Positions 1-8,745 are shown, counted from the first letter of the stretch. The stretch is DNA of 62,136 nucleotides from Domibacillus indicus (GCF_023715895.1 NZ_JAMBOO010000024.1:1-62136); one strand, 5' to 3'. The notes: generated from the sequence alone by a model not told the origin. A program made the numbers and translations.

Positions 1-126
1 TATCTGTTGTAAACTGGTTCATAGGGAAGACCTCTTTTCTGTGAATTGTGTTGTGGTGATTCAATTCTACAAGAAAAGGTCTTCCTTTTTCTATTTACTC
101 ATTTACACAAAATATTTTACGCTCTC
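1..126 (-). mobile_element. IS256-family element, left end (runs out of window)
   Basis: These bases are the reverse complement of the left end of the complete IS256-family element at 15618-16961: same terminal repeat, leader and first transposase codons. The start codon is at 22-20 and the reading frame begins MNQFTTD before leaving the window. The outer end is taken at 126, where identity with the second copy stops. Two copies in opposite orientation lie about 15 kb apart, so inversion of the interval by recombination is possible. Confidence 0.9.
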
Positions 127-143
127 AGTGTTTGTGAGAGCGT
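119..143. terminator. hairpin at the IS256 junction
   Basis: An 8-bp perfect stem (ACGCTCTC/GAGAGCGT) with a 9-nt loop is followed by a T-rich run. Half of the stem lies in the IS256 end, so the stem may be fortuitous or the element may have inserted into a terminator. Confidence 0.4.
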
Positions 144-153
144 CTGTTTTATT

Positions 154-512
154 ATAAATTTTTATATAAATATATATTAATATAAAAATTTATTTATATC
201 AGCTTTAGGCTTGAAAATCCCGACATAACAAGGTTTTCGAGCTTCTTTCTTTATATAATCCATTGCCTTGAATGGATAGCCAAGCCGGTTATAAGCCACT
301 GCCATGTTACAAAGAAACTTGAGCAACTGAACATCTTCAAATTTCGTAAACCCGTTGAGACACAAGTTATTGAACATAGAATAATGAACAGGGTTTTGTT
401 ACAAAAAAAGCAATAAAAAAGTGCCCTTTTGAGAACCGGGCGGCCGTGTTCAGAAAAGGACGAGTTTCTGCACATAATAGGTGATTAATGAAACATAGGT
501 TTCGAGCAATTT
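154..512. repeat. dispersed repeat R1, copy A
   Basis: The unit has three parts: a 40-bp near-perfect AT palindrome (154-193); a minus-strand open stretch (177-377) ending in residues GIFKPKADINKFLY that looks like a degraded gene; and a conserved block (371-512) with a long imperfect hairpin, CGCCCTTTT-type arm pairing with GAAAAGGACG. Related copies lie at 7107-7292 and 49786-50190, with partial ones at 13268-13335, 41344-41389 and 58166-58224. This repeat accounts for most of the gene-less stretch before 735. Confidence 0.7.
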
Positions 513-573
513 ATCTCAAGAAAAAAGCATGGTGAAAACTTGACGATAATTTTGAAGATCCGTTTTCCTAGCA

Positions 574-606
574 ACAAAAAGAACCCGCCTCAAGGCGGGC
601 TTTTAT
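574..606 (-). terminator. terminator downstream of DHA2 transporter
   Basis: A GC-rich stem (AACCCGCCT/AGGCGGG) has T-runs on both sides, so it can work in both directions. It lies about 130 bp beyond the stop of the minus-strand transporter gene. Confidence 0.75.
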
Positions 607-734
607 TTGTAAATAAACAACCGTGAATAGCAATAATCGCACTTAGTTAAATGAATTGCTCTCCCGCCCATTAACTCGGTTTAACAGCTATTTAAAAACG
701 CTCTTTACCTAATCTGAATCGCTGAGAATAGTGA

Positions 735-2180
735 CTACAACGTTGCGGATCTATTCGATTTTGTTTCTCCTTGCTCTGATGAGTGAACAAATATAAGCGC
801 TAATATGGCTCCTGCAAAAGCTGCTATTCCACACCAAAAAAATGCTTGTTGATAGCCTTCGTTTAAAGCAACTGCCGGGGTCCCTGTAGTATTGGCCGCA
901 ATTGCCGCTGCAATGGAAACCATGATGGCTAAGCCAACTGCTGATCCAACTTGGTATGTCGTATTATATAAACCAGATGCTAGACCAGACTCTTCTGACT
1001 TAGCCTCCGATACAGCAGCCGTAGTTGCTGGGAGATAGGCAAGTGCATTGCCAAGAGCAGCCAATAGCAGAGGGATAAACACATCACCCCAATAGTTTCC
1101 ATCAACCGTATTTCCTGAAAACAGAAGCCCTGCACAGCCGAGTATGGTAAAGCCAATGACCATCGTAACTTTCATACCGAATTTCGCCATTACTTTTTCA
1201 GCTAGAACAATCATGAAAATAGCCATTAGAACCGGCGCCGGCAACATACCCATTGCAGCCGTGAAAGGTTCAAATTTCAACACCTGCTGTAAATATAAAA
1301 TAAGAAAATAAATAAGCGGAAACCAAGATGCCGATAGCAAAATAAGTGAAACGTTCCCCGCTGCCAAGTTTGGTGTCTTAAAGATGCCAAGCGGCACCAG
1401 TGGTTCTTTTCTAAAAACTTGTATAAGGATAAAGACAATGAATAAAACGGCTCCAATCGCCAAAGGCAATACAGTAGAGAGTGCTTGCCAGCCATTTTGT
1501 TCTGCGGTTACAATGCCATAAACAATTAGAATCAATGCTGCCGTAACAGAAACAGCACCTGCATAATCAATACGGCCCATTTTTCTCATGCTTTTCTGCA
1601 AGAGTTTTGGTGCCAATACTAAAACGAGAATACTAACGGGAACGTAGAATAGCAGCGTCCACCGCCAGCTAAGCAACTGTGTAATGACCCCTCCTAGAAC
1701 GATACCAAGGGAGCCGCCAGCCGCTCCAGAAAGACCCCAGAATGCAAGCGCCTTACCCATTTCCTTCTTATTTTTAGAAAATAAAATCATAATAATGGAA
1801 AGTGCTGACGGTGCAATCAAAGCTGAACCAGCACCTTGGACTGCTCTTGCTACATTAAGTGATAATTCGTTCCAAGCTAATCCGGCAAATAAAGACGCTA
1901 TGGCTAGAATCGAAACCCCCCACATAAAAATGCGCCGATGGCCGAATAAATCGGATAATCTTCCTCCCAATAGCAATAGTCCACCAAACACAATAAGAAA
2001 GGCATTCATTACCCATTGCAGGTTTGCCTCTGTATAGCCTAATGCGTCTTTAATAGCCGGCAAGGCAACCTGGATAATAGCAGAATCCATCATTACAAGG
2101 AAATTCGCAAAGCACAATAAAGCAAGGGCTTTCCAGCGCTTTGGATCAGGCTGTGCAAGCGTTTGTGGATTTGTTGACAT
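735..2180 (-). CDS. DHA2-family MFS drug/metabolite efflux transporter
   Basis: A 481-aa integral membrane protein with about 14 hydrophobic segments, as in the 14-TM DHA2 (EmrB/QacA) drug:H+ antiporters. Motif A is seen near residue 80 (GGRLSDLFGHRR) and a glycine-rich motif C-like segment near 155-170 (GAAGGSLGIVLGG). It should act at the plasma membrane; the substrate is unknown. The start ATG at 2180 has a weak AAGAGA ribosome site. About 50 bp upstream lies an imperfect CsoR-type palindrome (2230-2246), and the gene is next to the copper cluster, so metal-linked regulation is inferred. Family call is firm, substrate is not. Confidence 0.9.
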   Translation of the reverse strand: MSTNPQTLAQPDPKRWKALALLCFANFLVMMDSAIIQVALPAIKDALGYTEANLQWVMNAFLIVFGGLLLLGGRLSDLFGHRRIFMWGVSILAIASLFAGLAWNELSLNVARAVQGAGSALIAPSALSIIMILFSKNKKEMGKALAFWGLSGAAGGSLGIVLGGVITQLLSWRWTLLFYVPVSILVLVLAPKLLQKSMRKMGRIDYAGAVSVTAALILIVYGIVTAEQNGWQALSTVLPLAIGAVLFIVFILIQVFRKEPLVPLGIFKTPNLAAGNVSLILLSASWFPLIYFLILYLQQVLKFEPFTAAMGMLPAPVLMAIFMIVLAEKVMAKFGMKVTMVIGFTILGCAGLLFSGNTVDGNYWGDVFIPLLLAALGNALAYLPATTAAVSEAKSEESGLASGLYNTTYQVGSAVGLAIMVSIAAAIAANTTGTPAVALNEGYQQAFFWCGIAAFAGAILALIFVHSSEQGETKSNRSATL

Positions 2181-2229
2181 AGTTCAATCTCTTTTAATCT
2201 TCAAATTTCATCGATTTTTTAAGTATAGG

Positions 2230-2246
2230 ATACCCCTGTATGGTAT
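2230..2246. promoter_or_regulatory. CsoR-type operator, one mismatch
   Basis: ATACCC-N5-TGGTAT differs at one base from the perfect ATACCC-N5-GGGTAT in front of copA (6303-6319). It sits 50 bp upstream of the DHA2 transporter start. Binding by CsoR is inferred. Confidence 0.5.
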
Positions 2247-2324
2247 AAAAGACACGATTTTCTGCCCTTGGCAACAGCATGCATTCAAATAGTGCACATA
2301 ATTCCCTAATGCTTTTTTGTACTC

Positions 2325-2894
2325 TTAATCAGCTGAGAGTTCACTTTCTGTGACCCATTTATGATTTGTCACTTTTTCTCCGTCAGTCGTTGATGAGTAA
2401 TCAACCATATAAACTGTAGTTTGTTGAGCTGAGTCAATTATTGCCTTTGCCCCCTCCATGCCGTTCATGTGGTCTGCTTCTAAAACCACTTCATCTCCAG
2501 GTTCATATGGTTGGTCGCTGGCATCTTTAATCTCTTCATGGATAACCCATTTGTGGTTTGTTACTTTTTCTCCGCCAGTTACCGGTGTATATGAAACTGT
2601 ATAAACTGTGGTATCGAATGCACCGACAATCGTTGCTTCAGCACCTTCCATTCCTTCCATGTGATCAGAGTGAATCATCGCTTTACTTCCTACCTCAAAC
2701 TTTGGATTTACTGCTTCTTTTAATCCCTTTGGCAGTTCACCAGAACTTGAATGATTCATATCATGCATCCCTTCATGGCTGTCATTGTGGTTCATATCAG
2801 CATGTTGATTTTCCTTATCTTCTTTGGAACAGGCTGCTAAAAATACGGTTAGGGCCAAGGTAAGAAGAAATAGGGCCATGCGTTTAGTTTTCAT
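2325..2894 (-). CDS. ydhK: YdhK-like DUF1541 lipoprotein
   Basis: About 189 aa. The N-terminus is a lipoprotein signal with lipobox LAAC near residue 20, so the protein is probably anchored on the outer face of the membrane. A His/Met/Asp-rich linker follows (HADMNH, HEGMHDMNH), which could bind metal. Then come two copies of the DUF1541 repeat, each with a D-H-M-x-G-M-x-G-A start and a VTNHKWV end. YdhK-type proteins are often found next to copper genes; their role is not established. ATG 2894 is preferred because its AAGGAA site is properly spaced, whereas GTG 2903 would abut it. No signal for another function is seen. Confidence 0.85.
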   Translation of the reverse strand: MKTKRMALFLLTLALTVFLAACSKEDKENQHADMNHNDSHEGMHDMNHSSSGELPKGLKEAVNPKFEVGSKAMIHSDHMEGMEGAEATIVGAFDTTVYTVSYTPVTGGEKVTNHKWVIHEEIKDASDQPYEPGDEVVLEADHMNGMEGAKAIIDSAQQTTVYMVDYSSTTDGEKVTNHKWVTESELSAD

Positions 2895-2953
2895 CACGAT
2901 CACTTCCTTTAACTTAATTATCTCACTGCCACGATAACATACAGAAATCCGAA

Positions 2954-3574
2954 CTAACTTATTAATTGATCTCTGCCTATCCTTTTCAAAAATTTATAGA
3001 ATGTCTCCCGTTTTTTCCCCATTTGTGAATAGACATCAATAATCTTTTCTACAGTCTCGTATAACTCTTCTGGCGTCAGATTTTCTACCAGCAGGGAACC
3101 CACCTCAGCATCTTTCCCCTTTGCTTTTCCACCAGCATATAAACTGTAATGATCTTTCATTTTCATAATCCCTAGGTCACTTAACAGAGGTTCACCGCAG
3201 CCTACAGGGCAGCCTGTATAAGCAACCTTTAAGGTAAATGGAACGGCTTTTCCTGCTATGCGGTGATTTAACTCTTTTGCTACAGGCATTCCTTCCTCTT
3301 CTTCCCCTTTGCAAAAATTGCAGGTTCTCAAGCTCTTTACGAAGTTTCCTACTGGATAGCAGGATAGTCCCGCTTCCTTAAATGTTTCTTTTACTGCTTC
3401 CGCTTTACTTTCAGGAACTTCAATATAAAGCTGCTGGAAAGTTGTTAACTCCAGTTCGTCACCCTCATTCATGTGCTCAGCAATCACAGTCAACTGTCTA
3501 GCATTTAGTTTTGCACCGAATGATATTCCACCGTTAACGGCGAGTTTCACCATTTTCTCTTTTGATTCGTTCAT
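2954..3574 (-). CDS. half-size nitrite/sulfite reductase-like (siroheme/4Fe-4S) protein
   Basis: 206 aa. It matches one ferredoxin-like half domain plus the iron-sulfur/siroheme region of the nitrite/sulfite reductase beta-component family: CNFCKG near residue 85 and TGCPVGCGEPLLSD near residue 120 give four Cys (C-x2-C and C-x3-C). It is much shorter than full sulfite or nitrite reductases, so a redox or sensor role rather than full six-electron reduction is possible. ATG 3574 follows a good AAGGAGA site; the upstream ATG at 3598 has none. It lies between the DUF1541 lipoprotein and copA with a CsoR-like palindrome upstream. Substrate is unknown. Confidence 0.75.
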   Translation of the reverse strand: MNESKEKMVKLAVNGGISFGAKLNARQLTVIAEHMNEGDELELTTFQQLYIEVPESKAEAVKETFKEAGLSCYPVGNFVKSLRTCNFCKGEEEEGMPVAKELNHRIAGKAVPFTLKVAYTGCPVGCGEPLLSDLGIMKMKDHYSLYAGGKAKGKDAEVGSLLVENLTPEELYETVEKIIDVYSQMGKKRETFYKFLKRIGRDQLIS

Positions 3575-3655
3575 TATTCTCTCCTTGTCTTTTTTCATTA
3601 GTTCGGAAAAAGTTATGGATATTTAAAGGAATTCTTTCTTAATACGGCAAAATCA

Positions 3656-3835
3656 CTATACGCCAGTAGGGTATACGTAGTAATCTACATTTTCCTTCTC
3701 TTGAACCGTCGCTGCTGCATGATCGGTGTGCTCATCCGCCTTTGGATTTATACTTGCATATACGCTGTATCCCGCGATAACTATCCCAAGATACAAGACA
3801 GCTGAAGCTGCCCAGATCATAATGCTTTTTTTCAT
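3656..3835 (-). CDS. small single-pass membrane protein in copper cluster
   Basis: A 59-aa frame with a good AAAGGGGA ribosome site begins MKKSIMIWAAS. One membrane segment covers about residues 5-27, followed by a short acidic/His-containing tail (DEHTDHAA) and a Tyr-rich end (DYYVYPTGV). No homolog was recognised. It lies 25 bp downstream of copA on the same strand, so it is likely co-transcribed with csoR-copZ-copA. Its final codons overlap the CsoR-like palindrome at 3658-3674. The function is unknown; assistance in metal handling at the membrane is only inference from position. Confidence 0.6.
   Translation of the reverse strand: MKKSIMIWAASAVLYLGIVIAGYSVYASINPKADEHTDHAAATVQEKENVDYYVYPTGV
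3658..3674. promoter_or_regulatory. CsoR-type operator, one mismatch
   Basis: ATACGC-N5-GGGTAT has one mismatch to the site before copA. It overlaps the last codons of the 59-aa gene and lies 84 bp upstream of the reductase-like gene start at 3574, so it could control the reductase-like and ydhK genes. Inferred. Confidence 0.45.
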
Positions 3836-3860
3836 AGATATTTCCCCTTTCTACCCCTGT

Positions 3861-6287
3861 TCAAGCTTTTAACTTAATCCGCTGCAGTCTTAAGGCATTG
3901 AGAACAACGGATACAGAGCTGAACGCCATCGCCGCACCGGCCAGCCATGGGGCTAAGAAGCCTGCCGCCGCAATTGGGACACCGAGGGCGTTATATGCAA
4001 GTGCCCAGAAAAGGTTTTGCTTAATATTTGAGATCGTCTTCTTACTCATGAAAATCGCATCTGCAATGCTCGTCAATTCTCCCCGTATGAGAGTAATGTC
4101 TGCAGCTTCCATGGCTACGTCGGTACCTGTACCAATCGCCATCCCGATATCAGCCACAGTCAAGGCAGGTGCGTCGTTGATCCCATCGCCAACCATGGCT
4201 ACTTTTTTGCCGGCCAGCTGGAGCTTTTTCACTTCTTCTGCTTTTCCTTCCGGCAATACTTCTGCAATGACTTGCTTAATTCCAACCTGCTTTGCAATCG
4301 CCTGGGCTGTCTGGGTGTTGTCCCCTGTAATCATCACTACCTCTAGACCCATATTCTGAAGGCGGGAAATGGCTTCTTTTGAGGTTTCCTTAATGGTATC
4401 CGCAACGGCTACAATCCCAGCATAGCGCCCATCAATAGCTACTAACATGGCTGTTTTTCCCTGCTTCTCCAGGTTCTCCATTGTTGTTAGGCCATCCTGT
4501 ACATTGATGTTATACTTCGCCATCAATCTGCGGGTACCGATAAATAATTGTTTGTCTTTTACCGTCGATTCGATACCAAAACCAGGAATAGCTTCGAATG
4601 TATCGGGTGACCCCAGCTCAATACCTTTTTCCTTGATACCTTCAACAATTGCTTCGGCAAGAGGATGTTCTGAATTTTTCTCCGCCGTGCCAACGAGGGC
4701 AAGAAATTCGTTTTCCTCAATGCCTTCTGCCAAGATAACATCCGTTAAAGATGGCTTTCCCTTTGTCACTGTACCTGTTTTATCCAGGATAATTGTATCT
4801 AAACGGTGCGTTGTCTCAAGATGTTCTCCGCCTTTAAATAAAATCCCAAATTCAGCTGCACGGCCTGAACCGGCCATAATGGAAGTTGGTGTAGCCAAAC
4901 CAAGTGCACAAGGGCAGGCAATGACTAATACGGCAATGAACTTTTCAAGAGCTTCCGCGAACTCTCCAGGGCTTACAGCGAAATACCACACGAGGAAGGT
5001 TACAATCGCTATTCCTACGACAATCGGCACGAAAATGCCGGAAATCACATCAGCCAGACGCTGGATCGGCGCTTTAGAACCTTGCGCTTCCTCAACTACC
5101 TTAATAATCTGGGCTAAAGCTGTGTCTTTCCCCACTTTAGTCGCTTTAATTTTCAAGAAACCATTTTTATTAATGGTTGATCCAATCACATGGTCTCCAA
5201 CCGTCTTATCAACTGGAATGCTTTCCCCGGTCAGCATGGATTCATCAAGCGCAGACCGGCCTTCTATGATTTCTCCATCAACCGGTACTTTTTCACCCGG
5301 TTTTACAAAAACAATATCGCCTTGCAGGACGTCTTCAATCGGAATGATCATCTCCTGGCCATCACGAACGACCGTCGCATTTTTTGCCTGCAATCCTATG
5401 AGTTTTTTGATCGCCTCGGAGGACCGGCCTTTTGCCTTTGCCTCGAACAGTTTGCCCAAAATAATTAACGTGATAAGGACAGCACTTGTTTCAAAATAAA
5501 GCTCAACCATATGAGCATTTTGTCCAATGGATTCAAAAGACAAGTATACGCTGTAAAAATAAGCAGCTGAGGTTCCAAGCGCAACAAGAACATCCATATT
5601 GGCACTTTTATTTTTTAATGCCTTGTAGGCGCCAACGTAAAACTGTTTCCCGATGATAAACTGAACGGGTGTAGCTAATGCCAATTGTACCCATGGATTC
5701 ATTAACATTACTGGTACGTAAAGCCCGGATGTAAACTCAAAGTGCCCAACCATCGCCCATAAAAGCGGCAATGAAAGAATGACTGAAAAGATAAACTTAC
5801 CTGTCTGGCGTTCAATTTCTTTCTGCCGGTGGTCGATATTCTCCTGTCCACTTTCGTCACTCTTTACAGCAGCTCCGTACCCAAGAGATTCGACTTTTTT
5901 GATGACATCTGACTGGGAAAGGACAGAAGGATTATATTCAACACTCGCCCGCTCAAGAGCTAAGTTTACATTTGCGTTTGCAACACCCTCCATCTTATTT
6001 AATCCTTTTTCAATACGGGTAGCACAAGCTGCACAAGTCATCCCTGTAATGTCAAACTCTTTCTTTTCCTTGATGACTCCGTACCCGAGATCCTCAATTT
6101 TTTTCTGGATGGCTTCTACATTGGTTTTAGCAGGGTCATATTTGATTTGAGATTTTTCTAGCGCTAGGTTAACGGATGCATTTTCTACGCCTTCAAGCTT
6201 ATTTAATCCTTTTTCAATCCTCACAGCGCAGGCTGCACAGGTCATGCCGGAAATCTGTAAGCTTGTTTCTTTCACGCTGTCACTCAT
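3861..6287 (-). CDS. copA: copper-exporting P1B-type ATPase
   Basis: An 808-aa P1B-1 ATPase that pumps Cu(I) out of the cell. It has two N-terminal heavy-metal-associated domains, each with GMTCAAC (residues near 14 and 82), then eight expected membrane helices. The metal-path motif is CPC ([14 protein letters not shown] near 460), followed by phosphorylation site DKTGT near 500, the HP motif SEHPLA and the hinge [10 protein letters not shown]. Length and motif order match Bacillus CopA. The ATG has a GAGGA site. The gene follows copZ at a distance of about 80 bp, with a perfect CsoR palindrome in the gap, so it likely has its own copper-derepressed promoter. Confidence 0.97.
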   Translation of the reverse strand: MSDSVKETSLQISGMTCAACAVRIEKGLNKLEGVENASVNLALEKSQIKYDPAKTNVEAIQKKIEDLGYGVIKEKKEFDITGMTCAACATRIEKGLNKMEGVANANVNLALERASVEYNPSVLSQSDVIKKVESLGYGAAVKSDESGQENIDHRQKEIERQTGKFIFSVILSLPLLWAMVGHFEFTSGLYVPVMLMNPWVQLALATPVQFIIGKQFYVGAYKALKNKSANMDVLVALGTSAAYFYSVYLSFESIGQNAHMVELYFETSAVLITLIILGKLFEAKAKGRSSEAIKKLIGLQAKNATVVRDGQEMIIPIEDVLQGDIVFVKPGEKVPVDGEIIEGRSALDESMLTGESIPVDKTVGDHVIGSTINKNGFLKIKATKVGKDTALAQIIKVVEEAQGSKAPIQRLADVISGIFVPIVVGIAIVTFLVWYFAVSPGEFAEALEKFIAVLVIACPCALGLATPTSIMAGSGRAAEFGILFKGGEHLETTHRLDTIILDKTGTVTKGKPSLTDVILAEGIEENEFLALVGTAEKNSEHPLAEAIVEGIKEKGIELGSPDTFEAIPGFGIESTVKDKQLFIGTRRLMAKYNINVQDGLTTMENLEKQGKTAMLVAIDGRYAGIVAVADTIKETSKEAISRLQNMGLEVVMITGDNTQTAQAIAKQVGIKQVIAEVLPEGKAEEVKKLQLAGKKVAMVGDGINDAPALTVADIGMAIGTGTDVAMEAADITLIRGELTSIADAIFMSKKTISNIKQNLFWALAYNALGVPIAAAGFLAPWLAGAAMAFSSVSVVLNALRLQRIKLKA

Positions 6288-6302
6288 GTTTCCTCACTCC
6301 TC

Positions 6303-6319
6303 ATACCCATATAGGGTAT
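6303..6319. promoter_or_regulatory. CsoR operator in front of copA
   Basis: A perfect 17-bp palindrome ATACCC-ATATA-GGGTAT lies 16 bp upstream of the copA start. It fits the known CsoR operator type of Bacillus (A/T-flanked C-run and G-run halves). Confidence 0.8.
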
Positions 6320-6366
6320 ATTTTTTCCCGAAAAGAACGTGCCATTAGTTAGCACGTTTTTTATTT

Positions 6367-6573
6367 TTATACTATGTCATATCCTTGGTCATCAATTGTT
6401 TCTTTAATTTTTTCAATAGAAACCTGATTTGTATCATATTCGACATCTACCTTGTTTGCCTGTAAATCAACTTGCACAGAGCTGACGCCTCCTAATTTAC
6501 CCACACTGTCTTCAATTGCTTTGATGCAGTGTCCACATGACATTCCTTGTACATTCAAAGTTGTTTTTTCCAC
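6367..6573 (-). CDS. copZ: copper chaperone CopZ
   Basis: A 68-aa cytoplasmic HMA-fold protein with GMSCGHC near residue 11; the two Cys bind Cu(I) and hand it to the CopA N-terminal domains. GTG 6573 is chosen because a GGAGG site lies 8 nt upstream; a TTG 18 nt further upstream overlaps that site. It follows csoR by about 28 bp, the usual csoR-copZ order in Bacillus. Confidence 0.92.
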   Translation of the reverse strand: MEKTTLNVQGMSCGHCIKAIEDSVGKLGGVSSVQVDLQANKVDVEYDTNQVSIEKIKETIDDQGYDIV

Positions 6574-6601
6574 TTTTATTTCCTCCCTCAAATACGAGTG
6601 C

Positions 6602-6946
6602 TTATTTTTTCATCAATCTTTGAATCGTAACTAAGAGCTCATCGACTACTTCATGGTCACCTTCTTGGATACGTTCAATCACACAGCTTTTCATGTGCCC
6701 TTCGAGAAGAAGTTTTGCCACACTATTAAGCGCCGCCTGGGTTGCTGAGATCTGCGTAATCACATCATCACAATAAACATCTTTTTCAATCAGGCCTTTA
6801 ATCCCTCGAATCTGCCCTTCAATCCTATTCAACCGGGTAACTAAATTTTTCTTTGTTTTTTCGGAATGGTGGCTTTTTCGACAGGAGTCTGTTTCTAAAG
6901 AAGCCAATTGATCTTCATTTTCTAAAAACGGTTCAATTTTATCCAA
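6602..6946 (-). CDS. csoR: copper-sensing repressor CsoR
   Basis: A 114-aa all-helical DUF156/CsoR repressor. The Cu(I) ligands C-H-C are visible: Cys in VYCDD, then His and Cys in GHMKSC. The basic first helix (TRLNRIEGQIRGI) is typical. Apo-CsoR binds operators and copper releases it. It starts at TTG 6946 behind AGGAGGTGG. It should control copZ and copA and perhaps the DHA2 pump and reductase-like gene through the palindromes listed here. The N-terminus has about 25 residues of extra length ahead of the core, with an additional Cys-His-His. Confidence 0.93.
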   Translation of the reverse strand: MDKIEPFLENEDQLASLETDSCRKSHHSEKTKKNLVTRLNRIEGQIRGIKGLIEKDVYCDDVITQISATQAALNSVAKLLLEGHMKSCVIERIQEGDHEVVDELLVTIQRLMKK

Positions 6947-7053
6947 CTTGCCACCTCCTCTACACTCACCTTACCATACCCCCCAACCCTATGTAAAGGT
7001 TAAAGTTTGTCTTTTTATTATTATCTTTTTCCATAGATTTATCCTTTTAAGAA

Positions 7054-7095
7054 AATGAAGCAGCTACCTTAGATTGGGCTGCTTCATTCTTTAAA
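7054..7095. terminator. bidirectional terminator
   Basis: An 11-bp perfect stem AATGAAGCAGC/GCTGCTTCATT is followed by a T-rich run. It separates csoR from the operon at 7545-8461. Confidence 0.75.
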
Positions 7096-7106
7096 ACTTT
7101 ATTTAC

Positions 7107-7292
7107 TTGTCAATAAAATGTTTGACGTCCAAAGTGAATTTCGCGTAAAAGTGTACTTAGATGTACGAGAGATGTTTGTTACAGAAAAAGCAATAAAAAA
7201 GCGCCCTTTTGAGAACCGAACAGCCGCGTTCAGAAAAGGACGAGTTTCTGTACATAATAAGGTAATTAATGAGACATAGGTTATGAGCAATG
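7107..7292. repeat. dispersed repeat R1, copy B
   Basis: It carries the conserved hairpin block of R1 (AAAAAAGCGCCC... to ...GAAAAGGACGAG) preceded by a segment (7107-7165) that recurs at 58166-58224. No gene is credible here. Confidence 0.7.
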
Positions 7293-7385
7293 TTTTGAGA
7301 CACAAAAGTAATAGGATTTTGGCTATAGAGAAGCTGTTCATAAAAACATCTCAAAAACAATCATTTTTAAGACACGCAAGATATG

Positions 7386-7430
7386 AAAATGGCAGCTTTC
7401 AATTTTTTACTGAAAGCTGCCATTTTTTAT
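7386..7430. terminator. strong bidirectional terminator
   Basis: A 16-bp perfect stem (AAAATGGCAGCTTTCA and complement) with a 9-nt loop and T-run. It lies downstream of the minus-strand operon ending at 7545. Confidence 0.85.
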
Positions 7431-7544
7431 TAGCACTAAGATCTCGTTATTTGAAATATCCACATAAGGTTACTAAATAATTCTAAAATGAGCCATACTT
7501 TTAATTTAAAATAAAATGGAAATAAAACTAATGGGAGCAAAAAA

Positions 7545-8135
7545 CTATGATGACGTTCCTTTATCAAATAACGATTTTCCACGTGCGTAGCGACGCTCTA
7601 CGCTGATTCGGCTTCTATTGAGCTTTTTGGCAATCTCATCAAAACTCCATCCATCTTCTCTCCATTTTAAAAGGAGTTCAACTTCTTTTGTTGTCCAGCG
7701 TGTATAAGTCTTTATTGTTTTACCTGCAGGAGTCTTGCGGGCTTCCTCTACCCAATCCGGCTCAGGAGGCAGGGCATGTTTTTCAAGGAGACTGAAATCG
7801 ATTTTCTCCTGATTGTGTTTTGCCCAGTTCCAAAAAGAATGGACATCAATGAGGTGAAACTTTCGTTTGCAGCGTGTTATACGTGATATGGCTTCCAGTC
7901 CATAAAACTGAATCCAATTGTATATGGTTTTTCTGTCCACATTCAAGGCTTCAGCCAGCTCACTCCCGGTTAAAAGACCTGTAGCGTGTTTAGTATTCCC
8001 GAGACCCATTCTCTTTAATTTCAATGATACTGCTGTCTCACTTCGATCAAGTTGTCTGGCGATGGCAGATAGGGAGCAGTTACCCACACGCTTTTGCAGA
8101 AAATAAAGGTCTTTTTCTGTCCACTTTTTTCCCAT
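7545..8135 (-). CDS. multi-HTH DNA-binding protein under c-di-GMP riboswitch
   Basis: A 196-aa protein with three DNA-binding-like parts: an N-terminal Myb/SANT-like helix-turn-helix (KWTEKDLYFLQK...LSAIARQL, residues 4-45), a central HTH (LTGSELAEALNVDRKTIYNWI, near 55-75) and a C-terminal Myb-like repeat (RWTTKEVELLLKW...FDEIAKKLNRSRISV, near 146-183). It is probably a transcription regulator or nucleoid-type protein; targets are unknown. The ATG is 2 bp from the stop of the upstream gene, so the two are translated from one mRNA whose leader carries a c-di-GMP-I riboswitch. Similar proteins in mobile elements of Bacillus are possible relatives. Confidence 0.8.
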   Translation of the reverse strand: MGKKWTEKDLYFLQKRVGNCSLSAIARQLDRSETAVSLKLKRMGLGNTKHATGLLTGSELAEALNVDRKTIYNWIQFYGLEAISRITRCKRKFHLIDVHSFWNWAKHNQEKIDFSLLEKHALPPEPDWVEEARKTPAGKTIKTYTRWTTKEVELLLKWREDGWSFDEIAKKLNRSRISVERRYARGKSLFDKGTSS

Positions 8136-8137
8136 AT

Positions 8138-8461
8138 TTATCGCTCTCCCCTTTTACATTCGTAAATAGGCTGGAGGCAGCTTGCTGCTTGTTGAGGTTT
8201 TACAGATACAACACTCAGAAAAGAGAAAAGGGGATCATCTTCTGTACATTTCCTCAACAAACGAAATATATTGGGTTCATGTTCTTTTAGCAATGTCATA
8301 CATTCAATAAAAGGCAGCCCATCTTCTTGGTCATTTTCTCTTTTGAAAGAGTGTAAGAATTGTACAAATACTAAGGTTGAATCAAAATCATTTAGATAGT
8401 TTTGCAACAACAAAAAAGACTTCCCAGTGTTCCTTTTTAATTCAGTTATTTTTCCTCGCAT
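8138..8461 (-). CDS. unrecognised protein, first gene of riboswitch operon
   Basis: A 107-aa protein, probably cytoplasmic, largely helical, with an acidic middle and a Cys-containing C-terminus. No family was recognised. It has a good AAGGTGGGA site and lies 57 bp downstream of the c-di-GMP-I aptamer. Tight spacing to the multi-HTH gene suggests the two act together. Confidence 0.7.
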   Translation of the reverse strand: MRGKITELKRNTGKSFLLLQNYLNDFDSTLVFVQFLHSFKRENDQEDGLPFIECMTLLKEHEPNIFRLLRKCTEDDPLFSFLSVVSVKPQQAASCLQPIYECKRGER

Positions 8462-8517
8462 TTTCCAATCCCACCTTAAGTAGTTATTGGCCCAAATACG
8501 GAGTAAAAACTCTTATT

Positions 8518-8596
8518 TGGCAACCCGGCTGTCATAATCCTTAAGGATCGTAGACCCGTGGCTTTGCGTCCTTCCCTTTCGAAAAGTTTGCCTTTA
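8518..8596 (-). promoter_or_regulatory. class I c-di-GMP riboswitch (GEMM-I)
   Basis: Read on the minus strand, the aptamer shows AAAGGCAAAC, a stem capped by TCGAAAGG (GAAA tetraloop), AAGGACGCAAAGCC, ACGGGTCTA, a second stem around CCTTAAGG, and the closing GACAGCCGGGTTGCC. These are the conserved GEMM-I landmarks. It is the leader of the 8461-7545 operon. No clear terminator follows, so translational control or weak antitermination is possible. Confidence 0.88.
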
Positions 8597-8745
8597 TCAT
8601 TATCAATCAATTAAATCATGTCGGAATATTTCCAGTCATTGGTGTCTTTACTTGTCTCACTCTATAGGGTCAGTCCCTATTCATTATCACGAACCTCATT
8701 CTTATTTATTTAACATCTTATTGATAAAATATATAATCATAAAAA

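Noticed and set aside
177-475. Two minus-strand open frames near the window start
   Set aside because: They are part of repeat R1. One has a decayed copy at 49.8 kb, but there is no ribosome site, so it is reported within the repeat rather than as a gene.
4447-5499. Long open frame antisense to copA
   Set aside because: It lies entirely opposite the well-supported copA gene, has no ribosome site and its composition mirrors copA codons.
6970-6993. Possible fourth CsoR site upstream of csoR (ATACCC-N5-CCCTAT)
   Set aside because: Only one half matches the operator; three mismatches in the other half make it too weak to list.
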